Of a stretch of 64,000 nucleotides of DNA, positions 34,317 through 43,350 are shown piece by piece (positions within the stretch are counted from its first letter, which is position 1; every line of letters begins with the position of its first letter). Source of the DNA: Prosthecodimorpha staleyi. GTDB taxonomy: Bacteria > Pseudomonadota > Alphaproteobacteria > Rhizobiales > Ancalomicrobiaceae. The stretch is taken from NCBI RefSeq assembly GCF_018729455.1, contig NZ_JAHHZF010000001.1, positions 502,902 through 566,901 on the forward strand, in the 5' to 3' direction. The position numbers were made by a program, and so were the translations under genes. The notes under the pieces were generated by a model. The model ran no database searches, was not told the origin of the DNA, and saw only the letters and a program-made list of their open reading frames with translations.

Positions 34317-35282
34317 TCAGCGGCCGAACAGACCGAGCGGCAGCAGGTCGTGCGAGATCAGGTAGAGCATGCCGGTGACGGTGACGACCGAGACGAGCGT
34401 GCCGATCAGCACGGTCGAGGAGGCCCGCTCGACATAGACATTGTATTGCCGGGCGATGACGAAGACGTTGAGCGCCGGCGGCAGCGAGGCCATCAGGGTC
34501 GCGGTCATCACCCAGACCCGGTCGAAGCCACCGATCCAGTTGAGCACCACGAAGACCAGGACGGGGTGCAGGATCAGCTTGATCGCCAGCATGAAGCCGA
34601 TCTCGTGCGGCACGCGCCGGATCGGCCGCTGCGCCACCGTGACGCCGAGGGCGAACAGGGCGCAGGGCGCGCTCGATCCCATCAGGTAGTTCAGGATCTT
34701 GTCGATGAACACCGGCGGGCGGAAGCCGATCGCCGCCGCGCCGACGCCGACCATGGTGGCGATGACGAAGGGATGCAGGAAGATGCCCTTCAGGATCGAC
34801 ACGACCATCGCGCCGGCCCGCTCGCGGTTCTCGCCGCCGAGCGCCATCAGGAGCGGGATCAGCGTGAACAGCACCACGGTGTCGAAGCAAAAGATCAGCG
34901 CGGTCGGCACGGTCGCGGCCGGCCCGAGCGCGGCCAGCGTCAGGCCCGGGCCCATATAGCCGATGTTCGAATAGGCCGAGCCGACCGCCACGATGGTCGC
35001 CTCGCGTAAGTTTCCGCGGGTGGCGAAGATGCCGACCACCAGCCCGAGCGCCAGCGCCACCGCGGTCGCAAACGAGGTGCCGGCGACATAGGCCCAGTTG
35101 GCGAGCTGCTCGATCGGCGTCTTCGACAGGAGCTGGAAGAACAAGGCCGGCAGCGAGACGTAGATGATATAGAAATTCAGCCAGGCGAGGCCCTCGTCCG
35201 GGATCTTGTTGATCAGCCCGCAGGCATAGCCGATGAAGATCAGGCCGAAGAACGGCAGGGCGAGGGTCAGGACCTCGTTCAT
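34317..35282 (-). CDS. AEC family transporter (auxin efflux carrier-like)
   Basis: 321 residues with about ten membrane helices. AEC/BASS-like features: LTLALPFFGLIFIGYACG (helix 1), NFYIIYVSLPALFFQLLSKTP, the SAYSNIGYMGPGL re-entrant motif, and a C-terminal ASLPPALNVFVIARQYNVYVERASSTVLIGTLVS repeat-like half. Bacterial members export or import dicarboxylates such as malonate or malate or other small acids; the substrate here is open. It is divergent from the acyltransferase gene and about 240 bases from the CoA-transferase gene. Confidence 0.9.
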   Translation of the reverse strand: MNEVLTLALPFFGLIFIGYACGLINKIPDEGLAWLNFYIIYVSLPALFFQLLSKTPIEQLANWAYVAGTSFATAVALALGLVVGIFATRGNLREATIVAVGSAYSNIGYMGPGLTLAALGPAATVPTALIFCFDTVVLFTLIPLLMALGGENRERAGAMVVSILKGIFLHPFVIATMVGVGAAAIGFRPPVFIDKILNYLMGSSAPCALFALGVTVAQRPIRRVPHEIGFMLAIKLILHPVLVFVVLNWIGGFDRVWVMTATLMASLPPALNVFVIARQYNVYVERASSTVLIGTLVSVVTVTGMLYLISHDLLPLGLFGR

Positions 35283-35461
35283 GGTCGGTCTTCAGCTGGA
35301 GGGATCGGGAGGCTCGCAGACGGTGGAACCGGATGCGCTTCGTTGCACCGGGACCGACGGTCGGCTATGGACGTGCCGTTACCTGCTCGCCGGCTCCGGG
35401 TCAATTCCCGACCGTGCATGGGTGCCCCTCTCGTGGAATCGCCGTGCCGCCTGGATCCCCC

Positions 35462-36415
35462 GTGCCCCCCAGAGCCAACGCGCCGTCCGGACCCGGCGCG
35501 CCGGGTCTGCCGCCGCCGAGCCTGAAGCACCGTCTGGAAGCCGCCGGCGTGGCGGTGGCGCGCGCCCTGTTCCGGGCGCTGCCGATGGATGCCGCCTCCG
35601 CGCTCGGCGGATGGCTGTGGCGCCGGATCGCGCCGCTGACGCCGCGCCACGAACGCGCCCTGACGCATCTGCAGATGGCCTTTCCGGACCTCAGCGACGC
35701 CGAACGGCGCGCCATCGCGCGCGCCATGTGGGACAATCTCGGCCGCGTCTTCGCCGAGACCTTCGTGCTCGACCGTTTGGCCGCCGACCCGTCCCGGCTG
35801 ATCATCGGCGACATGACGCCGGCCGCGCGGATCGCCGCCTCGGGCCGCGGCGGTGTCGTCGTTTCGCTGCACATGGCCAATTGGGAACTGTCGGCCCAGG
35901 CCCTGGTCCGGCTCGGCCTGAAGCCGACCGGCATGTATCAGCAATTGCGCAATCCGCTGGTCGAGGCGACGGTGCGGGTGCTGCGCGAGACGGTCTTTCC
36001 CGGCGGCCTCTTCGCCAAGGGCGGCGACGGCGGGGCCGATACGGCGATGCGGGTGGTCGGCATCGTCCGGCGCGGCGGCTGCCTCGGCATCCTCGGCGAC
36101 CTGCGCGAGCCGACCGGACCGGCCGTGCCCTTCTTCGGGATGACCGCCTACGCCACGCCCTTCCCGGCCCTGGTCGCGCGCAGCCTCGGCGTGCCGCTGG
36201 TCGCCGCCCGGATGCGGCGCCTCGACGGCGCGCGCTTCCGCATCGACGCGGTCGAGATCGAGGTGCCGCGGACCCGGGACCGCAAGGCCGACGTGGCGGA
36301 GGCGACAGCCGGGCTGCACCGCGCCTTCGAGACCTGGATCCGTGAAGATCCGGAGCAGTGGTTCTGGATCCATCGCAAATGGGCGCCGCCGGGCAACAAG
36401 GACGCCGCGCGCTGA
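35462..36415 (+). CDS. LpxL/HtrB-like lysophospholipid or lipid A acyltransferase
   Basis: About 317 residues from the GTG at 35462. The LpxL family form is clear: [29 protein letters not shown] at the start, an acyltransferase H-x4-E site in [18 protein letters not shown], and [39 protein letters not shown] later. It likely adds a late acyl chain to lipid A or an ornithine/phospholipid at the inner membrane. The start is uncertain: the frame is open from 35333, and GTG at 35444 or 35462 and ATG at 35333 are all possible; no strong ribosome site settles it. Confidence 0.82.
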   Translation: MPPRANAPSGPGAPGLPPPSLKHRLEAAGVAVARALFRALPMDAASALGGWLWRRIAPLTPRHERALTHLQMAFPDLSDAERRAIARAMWDNLGRVFAETFVLDRLAADPSRLIIGDMTPAARIAASGRGGVVVSLHMANWELSAQALVRLGLKPTGMYQQLRNPLVEATVRVLRETVFPGGLFAKGGDGGADTAMRVVGIVRRGGCLGILGDLREPTGPAVPFFGMTAYATPFPALVARSLGVPLVAARMRRLDGARFRIDAVEIEVPRTRDRKADVAEATAGLHRAFETWIREDPEQWFWIHRKWAPPGNKDAAR

Positions 36416-36582
36416 GCATCGGCGCACCGGCCGGGCGTCCGGCGGAGGGAACCTGCAGGGCGGCGGCGGCCGGGCCTGGACGCCGCACCCGGCTTTCGAC
36501 CCATTGCCGGCGCAGCGCCATCCCGGTAGAGGTCGCTCAGACATTGCTGCAATGCGATTACCGACAAGCCGACGAGGATGCC

Positions 36583-37623
36583 ATGAAGAGCCCGCGTTCC
36601 TTCTTCAAGCCGCTCGCCATCGGGGCGCCCGAGCCCTGGCGCGACCTCCCCGTCCGGCTGGAGCGCATGATCCATTTCGTGCCGCCGCATCTCGACAAGC
36701 TGCGCGCCAAGGTGCCGGACCTGGTCCGGCAGGTCGACGTGGTGCTCGGCAATCTCGAGGACGCCATCCCGGCCGACCAGAAGGTCGCGGCGCGGCGCGG
36801 CTTCATCAAGATGGCGCAGGAGGTCGACTACGGCGCGACCGGGTTGTGGACGCGCGTCAACTGCCTGAATTCGCCCTGGATCCTCGACGACCTGACCGAG
36901 ATCGTGGCCGAGGCCGGCAACAAGCTCGACGTGATCATGCTGCCGAAGGTGGAGGGTCCCTGGGACATCCACTATCTCGACCAGCTGCTCGCGCAGTTGG
37001 AGGCCCGCCACGGCATCGCCAAGCCGATCCTGATCCACGCCATCCTGGAGACCGCGGAGGGCGTCAAGAATGTCGAGGCGATCGCGCTGGCCTCGCCGCG
37101 CATGCACGGCATGAGCCTGGGCCCGGCCGATCTCGCCGCCTCGCGCGGCATGAAGACGACCCGCGTCGGCGGCGGCCATCCGGACTATGCGGTGCTGGCC
37201 GATGCGCAGGGCGACGCCCCGCGCACCGCCTATCAGCAGGATCTCTGGCACTATACCGTCGCCAAGATGGTCGATGCCTGCCAGTCGGCCGGCATCAAGG
37301 CCTTCTACGGCCCCTTCGGCGACTTCTCCGACCCGGCCGCCTGCGAGGCGCAGTTCCGCAACGCCTTCCTGATGGGCTGCCTCGGCGCCTGGTCGCTGCA
37401 TCCGACCCAGATCGACATCGCCAAGCGGGTCTTCTCGCCCGACCCGGCGGAGGTGCGCTTCGCGGCTCGCATTCTTGACGCCATGCCGGACGGCACCGGC
37501 GCGGTGATGATCGACGGCAAGATGCAGGACGACGCCACCTGGAAGCAGGCCAAGGTGATCGTCGACCTCGCCCGCCTGGTCGCCTCCAAGGATCCCGCGC
37601 TGGCGGCGGCCTACGGCCTCTGA
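36583..37623 (+). CDS. HpcH/HpaI aldolase family CoA-ester lyase (CitE/Mcl-like)
   Basis: 346 residues. A TIM-barrel lyase related to malyl-CoA lyase: [15 protein letters not shown] near residue 52, [34 protein letters not shown] with the metal/CoA-loop Lys-Glu region, [39 protein letters not shown], and [19 protein letters not shown] near the end. It is longer at its N-terminus than the true malyl-CoA lyase of this window (45800). The substrate could be malyl-CoA, methylmalyl-CoA or citramalyl-CoA. GAGGATGCC precedes its start. It precedes hspQ. Confidence 0.88.
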   Translation: MKSPRSFFKPLAIGAPEPWRDLPVRLERMIHFVPPHLDKLRAKVPDLVRQVDVVLGNLEDAIPADQKVAARRGFIKMAQEVDYGATGLWTRVNCLNSPWILDDLTEIVAEAGNKLDVIMLPKVEGPWDIHYLDQLLAQLEARHGIAKPILIHAILETAEGVKNVEAIALASPRMHGMSLGPADLAASRGMKTTRVGGGHPDYAVLADAQGDAPRTAYQQDLWHYTVAKMVDACQSAGIKAFYGPFGDFSDPAACEAQFRNAFLMGCLGAWSLHPTQIDIAKRVFSPDPAEVRFAARILDAMPDGTGAVMIDGKMQDDATWKQAKVIVDLARLVASKDPALAAAYGL

Positions 37624-37637
37624 TTCGTCCGACAGCG

Positions 37638-37669
37638 CTTGACAATGCCACGCCAGAACAGGCTATACG
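37638..37669 (+). promoter_or_regulatory. Probable heat-shock (RpoH-type) promoter of hspQ
   Basis: CTTGACA starts at 37638 (TTGACA 37639-37644), and GCTATACG follows at 37662-37669. This resembles the alphaproteobacterial RpoH pattern CTTG ... C-TAT-x-T. Transcription would begin close to 37676, so a start codon at 37678 would be nearly leaderless; this supports the start at 37708. Confidence 0.5.
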
Positions 37670-37707
37670 TCGACGTTATGACGCCTCATCACACCGCGTT
37701 TCAAGCC

Positions 37708-38040
37708 ATGGACGAGATCCCTCGGGCCAAGTTCCGGATCGGTCAGGTCGTCCGCCACCGGGTCTATCCGTTTCGTGGCGTGGTCTTCGACGTGGATCCG
37801 GTCTTCAGCAATACCGAGGAATGGTGGCAGGCCATCCCGGAGGACATCCGGCCACGCAAGGATCAGCCGTTCTACCATCTCTATGCAGAGAACGCAGAAT
37901 CCGAATACGTCGCCTATGTCTCGGAACAGAATCTGGTGGCCGATACCTCCGGCGAGCCGCTGCGCCATCCCCAGGTCGAGGAAGCCTTCTTCGAAGACGA
38001 CAACGGCGACCTGCGCGCCCGCGAGCGGGTCATGAACTGA
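37708..38040 (+). CDS. hspQ: Heat shock protein HspQ
   Basis: 110 residues. HspQ/YccV-type: MDEIPRAKFRIGQVVRHRVYPFRGVVFDVDPVFSNTEEWW at the start, then the FYHLYAENAESEYVAYVSEQNLVAD core. In E. coli it stabilises DnaA and is a specificity-enhancing factor and target for the Lon protease. Here it has an acidic C-terminal tail (VEEAFFEDDNGDLRARERVMN). Start chosen at 37708 because the putative promoter would leave no leader for the earlier ATG at 37678 and because the family N-terminus begins here. Downstream of the CitE-like gene, with its own promoter. Confidence 0.92.
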   Translation: MDEIPRAKFRIGQVVRHRVYPFRGVVFDVDPVFSNTEEWWQAIPEDIRPRKDQPFYHLYAENAESEYVAYVSEQNLVADTSGEPLRHPQVEEAFFEDDNGDLRARERVMN

Positions 38041-38155
38041 TCCGCCGCCCGGATCCGCACGGGGACCGGGCCAGCGGTGTTGCCCGACAAGCCCGCATCA
38101 CGTCCGACACCGCGCCGGTACCCGCCGGCGGCCGCACACTCGCAGGCGCGTGCCG

Positions 38156-38731
38156 CTACAGCCATTTCGGGACGGTGACGCGCTCGGCGACCATCAGCGC
38201 GTCGATCAGGCGGCCCGGGTCGGCCTCGACCACGATGGCGCCGCGATGGGCGGCCGGCAGGAAACCCTCGGCGATCATGTGGTCGATGAAGGCGACGAAG
38301 GGCTGCCAGTAGCCGGACACGTCGAGAAGCCCCATCGGCGTGTCGAGATCGCCGAGCTGGTTCAGCGTCCAGGCCTCGGCGAATTCCTCCAATGTCCCGA
38401 CGCCGCCCGGCAGGGCGACCAACGCATCGGCCATCCCGGCCATGCGAGCCTTGCGGTCGCGCATGGTGGCGACGATCTCGTGGCTGGTCAGGCCCGGATG
38501 CAGGTGGCCCTTGCCGTTCAGGCGCTCGGTGATCACGCCGTGAACCCGGCCGCCGCCGGCCAGGGCCGCGTCCGCCGTGACGCCCATCAGACCCTTGTGG
38601 GTGCCGCCATAGACCATCGCGATGCCGCGCCGGGCCAGTTCCGCACCGAGTTCGGCGGCCGCCGCCCGATAGGCGTCGCCGCGCCCGAAATTGGAGCCGG
38701 AATAGACGGCAAGGCTGCGGATCGACGGCAT
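38156..38731 (-). CDS. LOG family protein (cytokinin riboside 5'-monophosphate phosphoribohydrolase-like)
   Basis: 191 residues. The LOG fold: LAVYSGSNFGRGDAYR, then MVYGGTHKGLMGVTADAALAGGG, and the signature PGGVGTLEEFAEAWTLNQLG (residues about 112-131). Proteins of this family release the base from nucleotide monophosphates, in plants and some bacteria producing active cytokinin, and in many bacteria probably serving nucleotide metabolism. No lysine-decarboxylase activity should be inferred from the old family name. Divergent from the Rrf2 regulator. Confidence 0.93.
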   Translation of the reverse strand: MPSIRSLAVYSGSNFGRGDAYRAAAAELGAELARRGIAMVYGGTHKGLMGVTADAALAGGGRVHGVITERLNGKGHLHPGLTSHEIVATMRDRKARMAGMADALVALPGGVGTLEEFAEAWTLNQLGDLDTPMGLLDVSGYWQPFVAFIDHMIAEGFLPAAHRGAIVVEADPGRLIDALMVAERVTVPKWL

Positions 38732-38871
38732 GGCGGCTCCATGTGTGGCCCGGGTGCAAAATCGCCGCGATTCCGACGCCTTGCGGCGGGAATCCGGTCG
38801 GAATTCTTTGACGCTCTTGCGCTATGGGTGTAGCTCGCTCCCTCGACGACGGCGACAGGATTCCGATCCGG

Positions 38872-39327
38872 ATGATTTCCCAGAAAGCCCGCTACGCCTT
38901 CAAGGCCCTGATCGCGCTGGCGCGCATCGGACACGGCGCCAGCCTGCAGGCCCGGGAAATCTCCGCCCAGGAAAACGTGCCGCAGAGCTTTCTCGAGCAA
39001 ATCCTGCTCGATCTGAAGCGCGCCGGCATCATCGGCAGCCGGCGCGGCCGCGAGGGCGGCTACACGCTGATCAAGGATCCGACCACCATCTCGTTCGGCC
39101 AGGTGCTGCGCCTGATCGACGGCCCGGTGGCGCCCCTGCCCTGCCTGTCGCGCACGGCCTACCGGCGCTGCGAGGACTGCGCCGACGAAGGCCGCTGCGA
39201 GGTGCGCCGCGTCTTCGCCCGCATCTACGATGCCCAGGTCGAAATTCTCGATTCCACCTCGATCGGCGACGCCCTTCTGGCCGGGCCCGCGCCGGAGATG
39301 CTGGCACCGCTCCTCGAAGCCAGCTGA
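38872..39327 (+). CDS. Rrf2 family transcriptional regulator
   Basis: 151 residues. Winged HTH domain MISQKARYAFKALIALARIGHGASLQAREISAQENVPQSFLEQILLDLKRAGIIGSRRGREGGY... at residues 1-65 with the family's SRRG wing. The following cysteines (PCLSRTAYRRCEDCADEGRC) may bind an Fe-S cluster as in IscR, NsrR or RirA, so iron, NO or redox sensing is likely. The start at 38872 is taken because the conserved N-terminus begins there; an upstream ATG at 38824 gives 16 unrelated residues. It sits directly before the MurJ gene. Confidence 0.9.
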   Translation: MISQKARYAFKALIALARIGHGASLQAREISAQENVPQSFLEQILLDLKRAGIIGSRRGREGGYTLIKDPTTISFGQVLRLIDGPVAPLPCLSRTAYRRCEDCADEGRCEVRRVFARIYDAQVEILDSTSIGDALLAGPAPEMLAPLLEAS

Positions 39328-39346
39328 CGGCCGGAGCCTCCGCCTC

Positions 39347-40726
39347 ATGCGTCTGGATACACTGATCAAAGGCCGCGGCGGCGCCTTCCTGCGGCGCGTG
39401 AGCGTCGTATCCGGCATGACACTGGTGTCGCGCGCCACCGGCTTCCTGCGCGACATCGTCATCGCCAACCTGCTCGGTGCCGGTGCGCTGGCCGATGCCT
39501 TCTTCATCGCGCTGCGCCTGCCGAACCATTTCCGCGCCATCTTCGCCGAGGGCGCCTTCAACGCCGCCTTCGTGCCGACCTATGCCGGAACGCTGGCACG
39601 CGACGGACTGGAGGCGGCCCAGGCCGCAGCCGGACGTATCGTCTCGGCCCTGATGCTGTTGCAGATCGTCCTGCTGCTGGTCGCCGAAATCTGGACGCGC
39701 GGCCTGCTCGAATGGGTGACGCCCGAATTCGGCAAGGGCGAGCTCGCCGACCTGACCGTGGCGCTGACCCGTGTCACCTTCCCGTATTTGGCGGCGGTCA
39801 CGCTGGTGACGGCGATCGGCGCGGTGCTCAACGCGCACCAGCGTTTCGCCGCGGTCGCCGCGGCACCGGTGCTGTTCAATCTCGGCATCATGGCCGGGCT
39901 CGCTCTCGGCGCGCCACTCGGCAGCCCGGCCTATGGGGCCGCCTGGGGCGTCGCCGCGGCCGGCCTCGCCGAGGTCGTGCTGGTCGTCTGGGCGGCCCGG
40001 CGCGCCGGAATCCTGCCGGCGGTACGCAAGCCCGCGCTCGACCCGGCGGTCCGGACCTTCCTGGTCCGTCTCGGCCCGGCCCTGATTGGTTCGGGCGCGG
40101 CGCAGATCGCCATGTTCGCCGATACGATCCTGGCCGCCGCGCTGCCGGCCGGGGCGGTCTCGGCGCTCTACTATGCCGACCGGCTCTATCAGCTGCCGGT
40201 CGGCGTCATCGCCGTCGCCCTCGGCACCGTGCTGCTGCCGGAACTCTCGGAGCGCTTCGCCCGCGGCGATCTGGCCGGCGCGCAGTCGGCCCGGCGCCGC
40301 GCGCTCGTCGCCAGCGTGGCCGTCACCGCCCCCTTCGTGGTCGCCTTCTCGGTCTATGGCGATACCCTGATCCGGCTCGTGTTCGCCCATGGCGCCTTCC
40401 GGCCCGAGGCGGTCGACCGCGCCGGCGACACGCTGCAGGCCTATGGGCTCGGCCTGATGGCGGTGGTCATGCTCCGCCCGGTCGTCGCCAGCTTCCAGGC
40501 GCGCGGCGACACGCGCACGCCGATGCTGGTCGGCCTCGGTGTGCTGGTCGTCAATGTCGGGCTGAAGATCGCCCTGACCGGGATGATCGACGTGCAGGGC
40601 CTGGCGCTCGCGACCTCGGCGGCAGCGTGGTCGAACCTGATCATCCTGATGGCCCTGTCGCACCGGATCGAACGCCGGCTGACGCAGGAAGCCGCCGCGC
40701 GCGCATCCGAGACCCCCGGCGTCTGA
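39347..40726 (+). CDS. murJ: Lipid II flippase MurJ, C-terminally short
   Basis: 459 residues. The MurJ N-terminal half is complete: SVVSGMTLVSRATGFLRDIVIANLLGAGALADAFFIALRLPNHFRAIFAEGAFNAAFVPTYA holds the conserved cavity arginines and Asp. Later family segments include SALYYADRLYQLPVGVIAVALGTVLLPELSERF and VMLRPVVASFQARGDTRTPM. The protein should flip lipid II across the inner membrane for peptidoglycan synthesis. It ends about 45 residues before E. coli MurJ (511 residues) would, so the last one or two membrane helices appear to be missing. No continuation was found in the short downstream gap. ATG 39347 follows a weak site. Confidence 0.88.
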   Translation: MRLDTLIKGRGGAFLRRVSVVSGMTLVSRATGFLRDIVIANLLGAGALADAFFIALRLPNHFRAIFAEGAFNAAFVPTYAGTLARDGLEAAQAAAGRIVSALMLLQIVLLLVAEIWTRGLLEWVTPEFGKGELADLTVALTRVTFPYLAAVTLVTAIGAVLNAHQRFAAVAAAPVLFNLGIMAGLALGAPLGSPAYGAAWGVAAAGLAEVVLVVWAARRAGILPAVRKPALDPAVRTFLVRLGPALIGSGAAQIAMFADTILAAALPAGAVSALYYADRLYQLPVGVIAVALGTVLLPELSERFARGDLAGAQSARRRALVASVAVTAPFVVAFSVYGDTLIRLVFAHGAFRPEAVDRAGDTLQAYGLGLMAVVMLRPVVASFQARGDTRTPMLVGLGVLVVNVGLKIALTGMIDVQGLALATSAAAWSNLIILMALSHRIERRLTQEAAARASETPGV

Positions 40727-40886
40727 CCCTCCCCGACCGGCTGCGAAATTATTTCGCGGCCGCTGTCGAAGCCGGGCATGCTGGCGGCTCATGGGGGCGC
40801 GGGGGTCGACCGGCCTCCCCGCCGCCTCGCTCCGTCACCGCGGGGCGCGGCCGTTGCCGACCGATCCGGCCGGAGGGAGACCGACA

Positions 40887-41243
40887 ATGCAATATCTGAT
40901 CGCCTTCATGGAAAGCCCCGCGACCTTCGAACACCGCTCGCCGATTGATAATTCCGGTCCCGACATGGGCGCCTGGTACGCCTATATCGGCGCGATCCGG
41001 GCCAGCGGCATCGTGACCGGCGGCGCCGGGTTGATGCCGCCCTCGACCGGCGCGGTGGTGACCGTGCGCGACGGCGGACGCCAGGTCGTCGACGGTCCCT
41101 ATCCGGACAGCAAGGAACAGCTTGGCGGCTTCTTCATCGTCGAGGTGCCCGACCTGGACACCGCGCTGGAATGGGCCGCCCGCAGCCCCGCGGCGAGCGA
41201 CGGCTCGGTGATCGTGCGGCCGCTCATGCCGCCCATGCCGTGA
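40887..41243 (+). CDS. YCII/DGPF domain protein
   Basis: 118 residues. YCII-related fold with the DGPF-type segment RQVVDGPYPDSKEQLGGFFIVEVPDLDTALEWA (about 67-100). GGAGGGAGA stands before its start. It is followed 20 bases later by a sigma factor gene. DGPF proteins of this type are the usual genomic partners of ECF42 sigma factors, so the two genes should work together. Biochemical function unknown. Confidence 0.9.
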   Translation: MQYLIAFMESPATFEHRSPIDNSGPDMGAWYAYIGAIRASGIVTGGAGLMPPSTGAVVTVRDGGRQVVDGPYPDSKEQLGGFFIVEVPDLDTALEWAARSPAASDGSVIVRPLMPPMP

Positions 41244-41263
41244 CCGGGAGCGACCGGCCGGAC

Positions 41264-42517
41264 ATGAAGACCATCGACGCGCCGCCGGCACCGGGGGCCA
41301 ACGCGCGGGCGGCGGCCGAGATGGCGGTCCGCGCGTCCTATGGCCGGCTGGTCGCCATCCTGGCGGCGCGTTCGCGCAATATCGCGGCGGCGGAGGACGC
41401 GCTCGCCGACGCCCTCGCCGCGGCCCTCCTGCGCTGGCCGGAAGACGGCGTGCCGGACCGTCCCGAGGCCTGGCTCCTGGTCGCGGCGCGGCGCCGCCTC
41501 GGCCAGGCCGCCCGCCACAACCGGGTGCACGAAGCGGCGGCGGCCGAAATCCGGCTCCTGGTGGACACCATGACCGAGACCGATCCGGCCGCCATTCCCG
41601 ACGAGCGGCTGAAGCTCATGTTCGTCTGCGCGCATCCGGCAATCGAACCGGCGGCCCAGGCGCCGCTCATGCTGCAGTCTGTGCTCGGCCTCGATGCGGC
41701 CCGGATCGCGGCGTCGTTCCTGACCTCGCCGGCCGCCATGTCGCAACGGCTGGTGCGGGCCAAGGCCCGGATCCGCGAAGCCGGACTGGCCTTCGAAGTG
41801 CCGGGGCGCGACGAACTGGCCGGCCGCCTCGACGCCGTCCTGTCGGCCGTCTATGCCGCCTATGGCACCGGGTGGGACGGTGCCTTCGGCGACGACCCGC
41901 GCCGCGCCGGTCTTGCCGAGGAGGCGATCTGGCTCGGCCGGCTGATCGTCGGGCTTGCCGGGCCGCAGCCGGAGGCGCTCGGCCTGCTCGCGCTGATGCT
42001 CGCCAGCGAGGCCCGCCGCCCGGCACGCCGCGATGCGGCCGGCCGCTTCGTCGCGCTCGCCGACCAGCATCCGGCGCTCTGGGACGGCCTTTTGATCGAC
42101 GAGGCGGAGGATTTGCTGCGCCGGGCCGCCACATTCGGGCGCCCCGGACGGTTCCAGATCGAGGCCTGTATCCAGTCGGTGCACCTGTCCCGGCGCCTGA
42201 CCGGCCGCACGGACTGGACGGCGCTGGCGGGCTTCTACGACCTCCTGGTCACCCTGGCGCCGACGGTCGGCAACCGGGTCGCCCGCGCGGCCGCCATCGC
42301 GGAGGCCGACGGGCCGGCGGCAGGCCTGGCCGTGCTCGACGCGCTCGCGGCCGCAGCCGACGCCTACCAGCCCTATTGGGCGACGCGCGCCCATCTCCTG
42401 GCCCGCAGCGGCCAGCCCGCCGAGGCCGCGGCGAGTTTTCTCCGCGCCGCCGGCATGGCCGAGGACCCGGCCTTGCGCAGCTACCTGCTTGGCCGGGCGG
42501 CCACCCTCGCGAGCTGA
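41264..42517 (+). CDS. ECF sigma factor with C-terminal extension (ECF42-like)
   Basis: 417 residues. Sigma-70 regions 2 (SYGRLVAILAARSRNIAAAEDALADALAAALLRWPEDGVPDRPEAWLLVAARRRLGQAARHNR) and 4 (LMLQSVLGLDAARIAASFLTSPAAMSQRLVRAKARIREAG) lie in the first 175 residues. The following 240 residues form a helical, TPR-like extension (DUF6596 type). This domain order plus a DGPF gene beside it fits the ECF42 group, in which the extension may replace an anti-sigma factor. ATG 41264 follows a GGGAG-containing leader. No anti-sigma factor gene is adjacent. Confidence 0.9.
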   Translation: MKTIDAPPAPGANARAAAEMAVRASYGRLVAILAARSRNIAAAEDALADALAAALLRWPEDGVPDRPEAWLLVAARRRLGQAARHNRVHEAAAAEIRLLVDTMTETDPAAIPDERLKLMFVCAHPAIEPAAQAPLMLQSVLGLDAARIAASFLTSPAAMSQRLVRAKARIREAGLAFEVPGRDELAGRLDAVLSAVYAAYGTGWDGAFGDDPRRAGLAEEAIWLGRLIVGLAGPQPEALGLLALMLASEARRPARRDAAGRFVALADQHPALWDGLLIDEAEDLLRRAATFGRPGRFQIEACIQSVHLSRRLTGRTDWTALAGFYDLLVTLAPTVGNRVARAAAIAEADGPAAGLAVLDALAAAADAYQPYWATRAHLLARSGQPAEAAASFLRAAGMAEDPALRSYLLGRAATLAS

Positions 42518-42558
42518 ACGCGCGCGTTCCCCGCGCGCGCCGCCGGTGATCAGAAAGT

Positions 42559-43086
42559 CTAGCGGTTCATCACCACGATGGTGGCGTTGAGCAGCGTTGC
42601 GTAGCTGACCCAGGCGAGATAGGGCACGAATAGCCAGCCGGCGACGCGGTCGATCGCGCCGAAGCGGCGCAGCGTCATCAGGACCGAGATCCAGAGCGGC
42701 ACGATGACGGCAAGGCCGAGCGTCGGATTCTCCGCGCCGAAGAAGGCCGGCGTCCAGAGCGCGTTGAAAGTCAGCTGGACCGCGTACCAGCCGAGCGCGA
42801 CCCGACGCGCCGGACTGGCCGGCCCCGACCAGACCCGCCACGCGGCCACCGCCATCATGATGTAGAGCAGCGTCCAGGCGACCGGGAAGGCCCAGCGCGG
42901 CGGCGTGAACCAGGGCTTGGCGAGGCCGGCATACCAGGTCGCGATCTTCGAAGCCGTCACGATCCCGCTGGCCCAGCCGATCAGAAGGGTCACGACGATG
43001 AAGGCAGCCAAGATCAGCCAGCGATACGGGCGCGGCATTTCGTCCCGAAAGGCGGATATTGCGGTCATCGGCTCAGACAACTCCAT
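42559..43086 (-). CDS. tspO: TspO/MBR family protein
   Basis: 175 residues from ATG 43086 (a later ATG at 43068 is also possible). Five membrane helices with the TspO signature: WYAGLAKPWFTPPRWAFPVAWTLLYIMMAVAAWRVW (about 55-90), then VQLTFNALWTPAFFG, and YLAWVSYATLLNATIVVMN at the C-terminus. Bacterial TspO binds porphyrins and sterol-like compounds and modulates tetrapyrrole metabolism or stress response. Convergent with the sigma factor gene; alone as a transcription unit. Confidence 0.93.
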   Translation of the reverse strand: MELSEPMTAISAFRDEMPRPYRWLILAAFIVVTLLIGWASGIVTASKIATWYAGLAKPWFTPPRWAFPVAWTLLYIMMAVAAWRVWSGPASPARRVALGWYAVQLTFNALWTPAFFGAENPTLGLAVIVPLWISVLMTLRRFGAIDRVAGWLFVPYLAWVSYATLLNATIVVMNR

Positions 43087-43350
43087 TGTGCATTGCAATA
43101 TAAATGGGGCGATCGGCCCCCCCGGCAAGATGCAGCCAAGATGTCGCAGGGGCGGATTTCTGCCGCGCCGCCATGATCAGATATCGCCTGCGACAGGACG
43201 GTCGCGCGAGGGTTGCACCGCCAAACGACAGGGCTGTCCCGTTCGCGCCGCCTCCGAACTGCGGACCGCCCCCTGCACCGTCGCCGGCGGTATTACCCAA
43301 ACTCATATGTGGCCAAACACCGCCGCCGCCCTTGCAGGCCGGCGGCGGGT

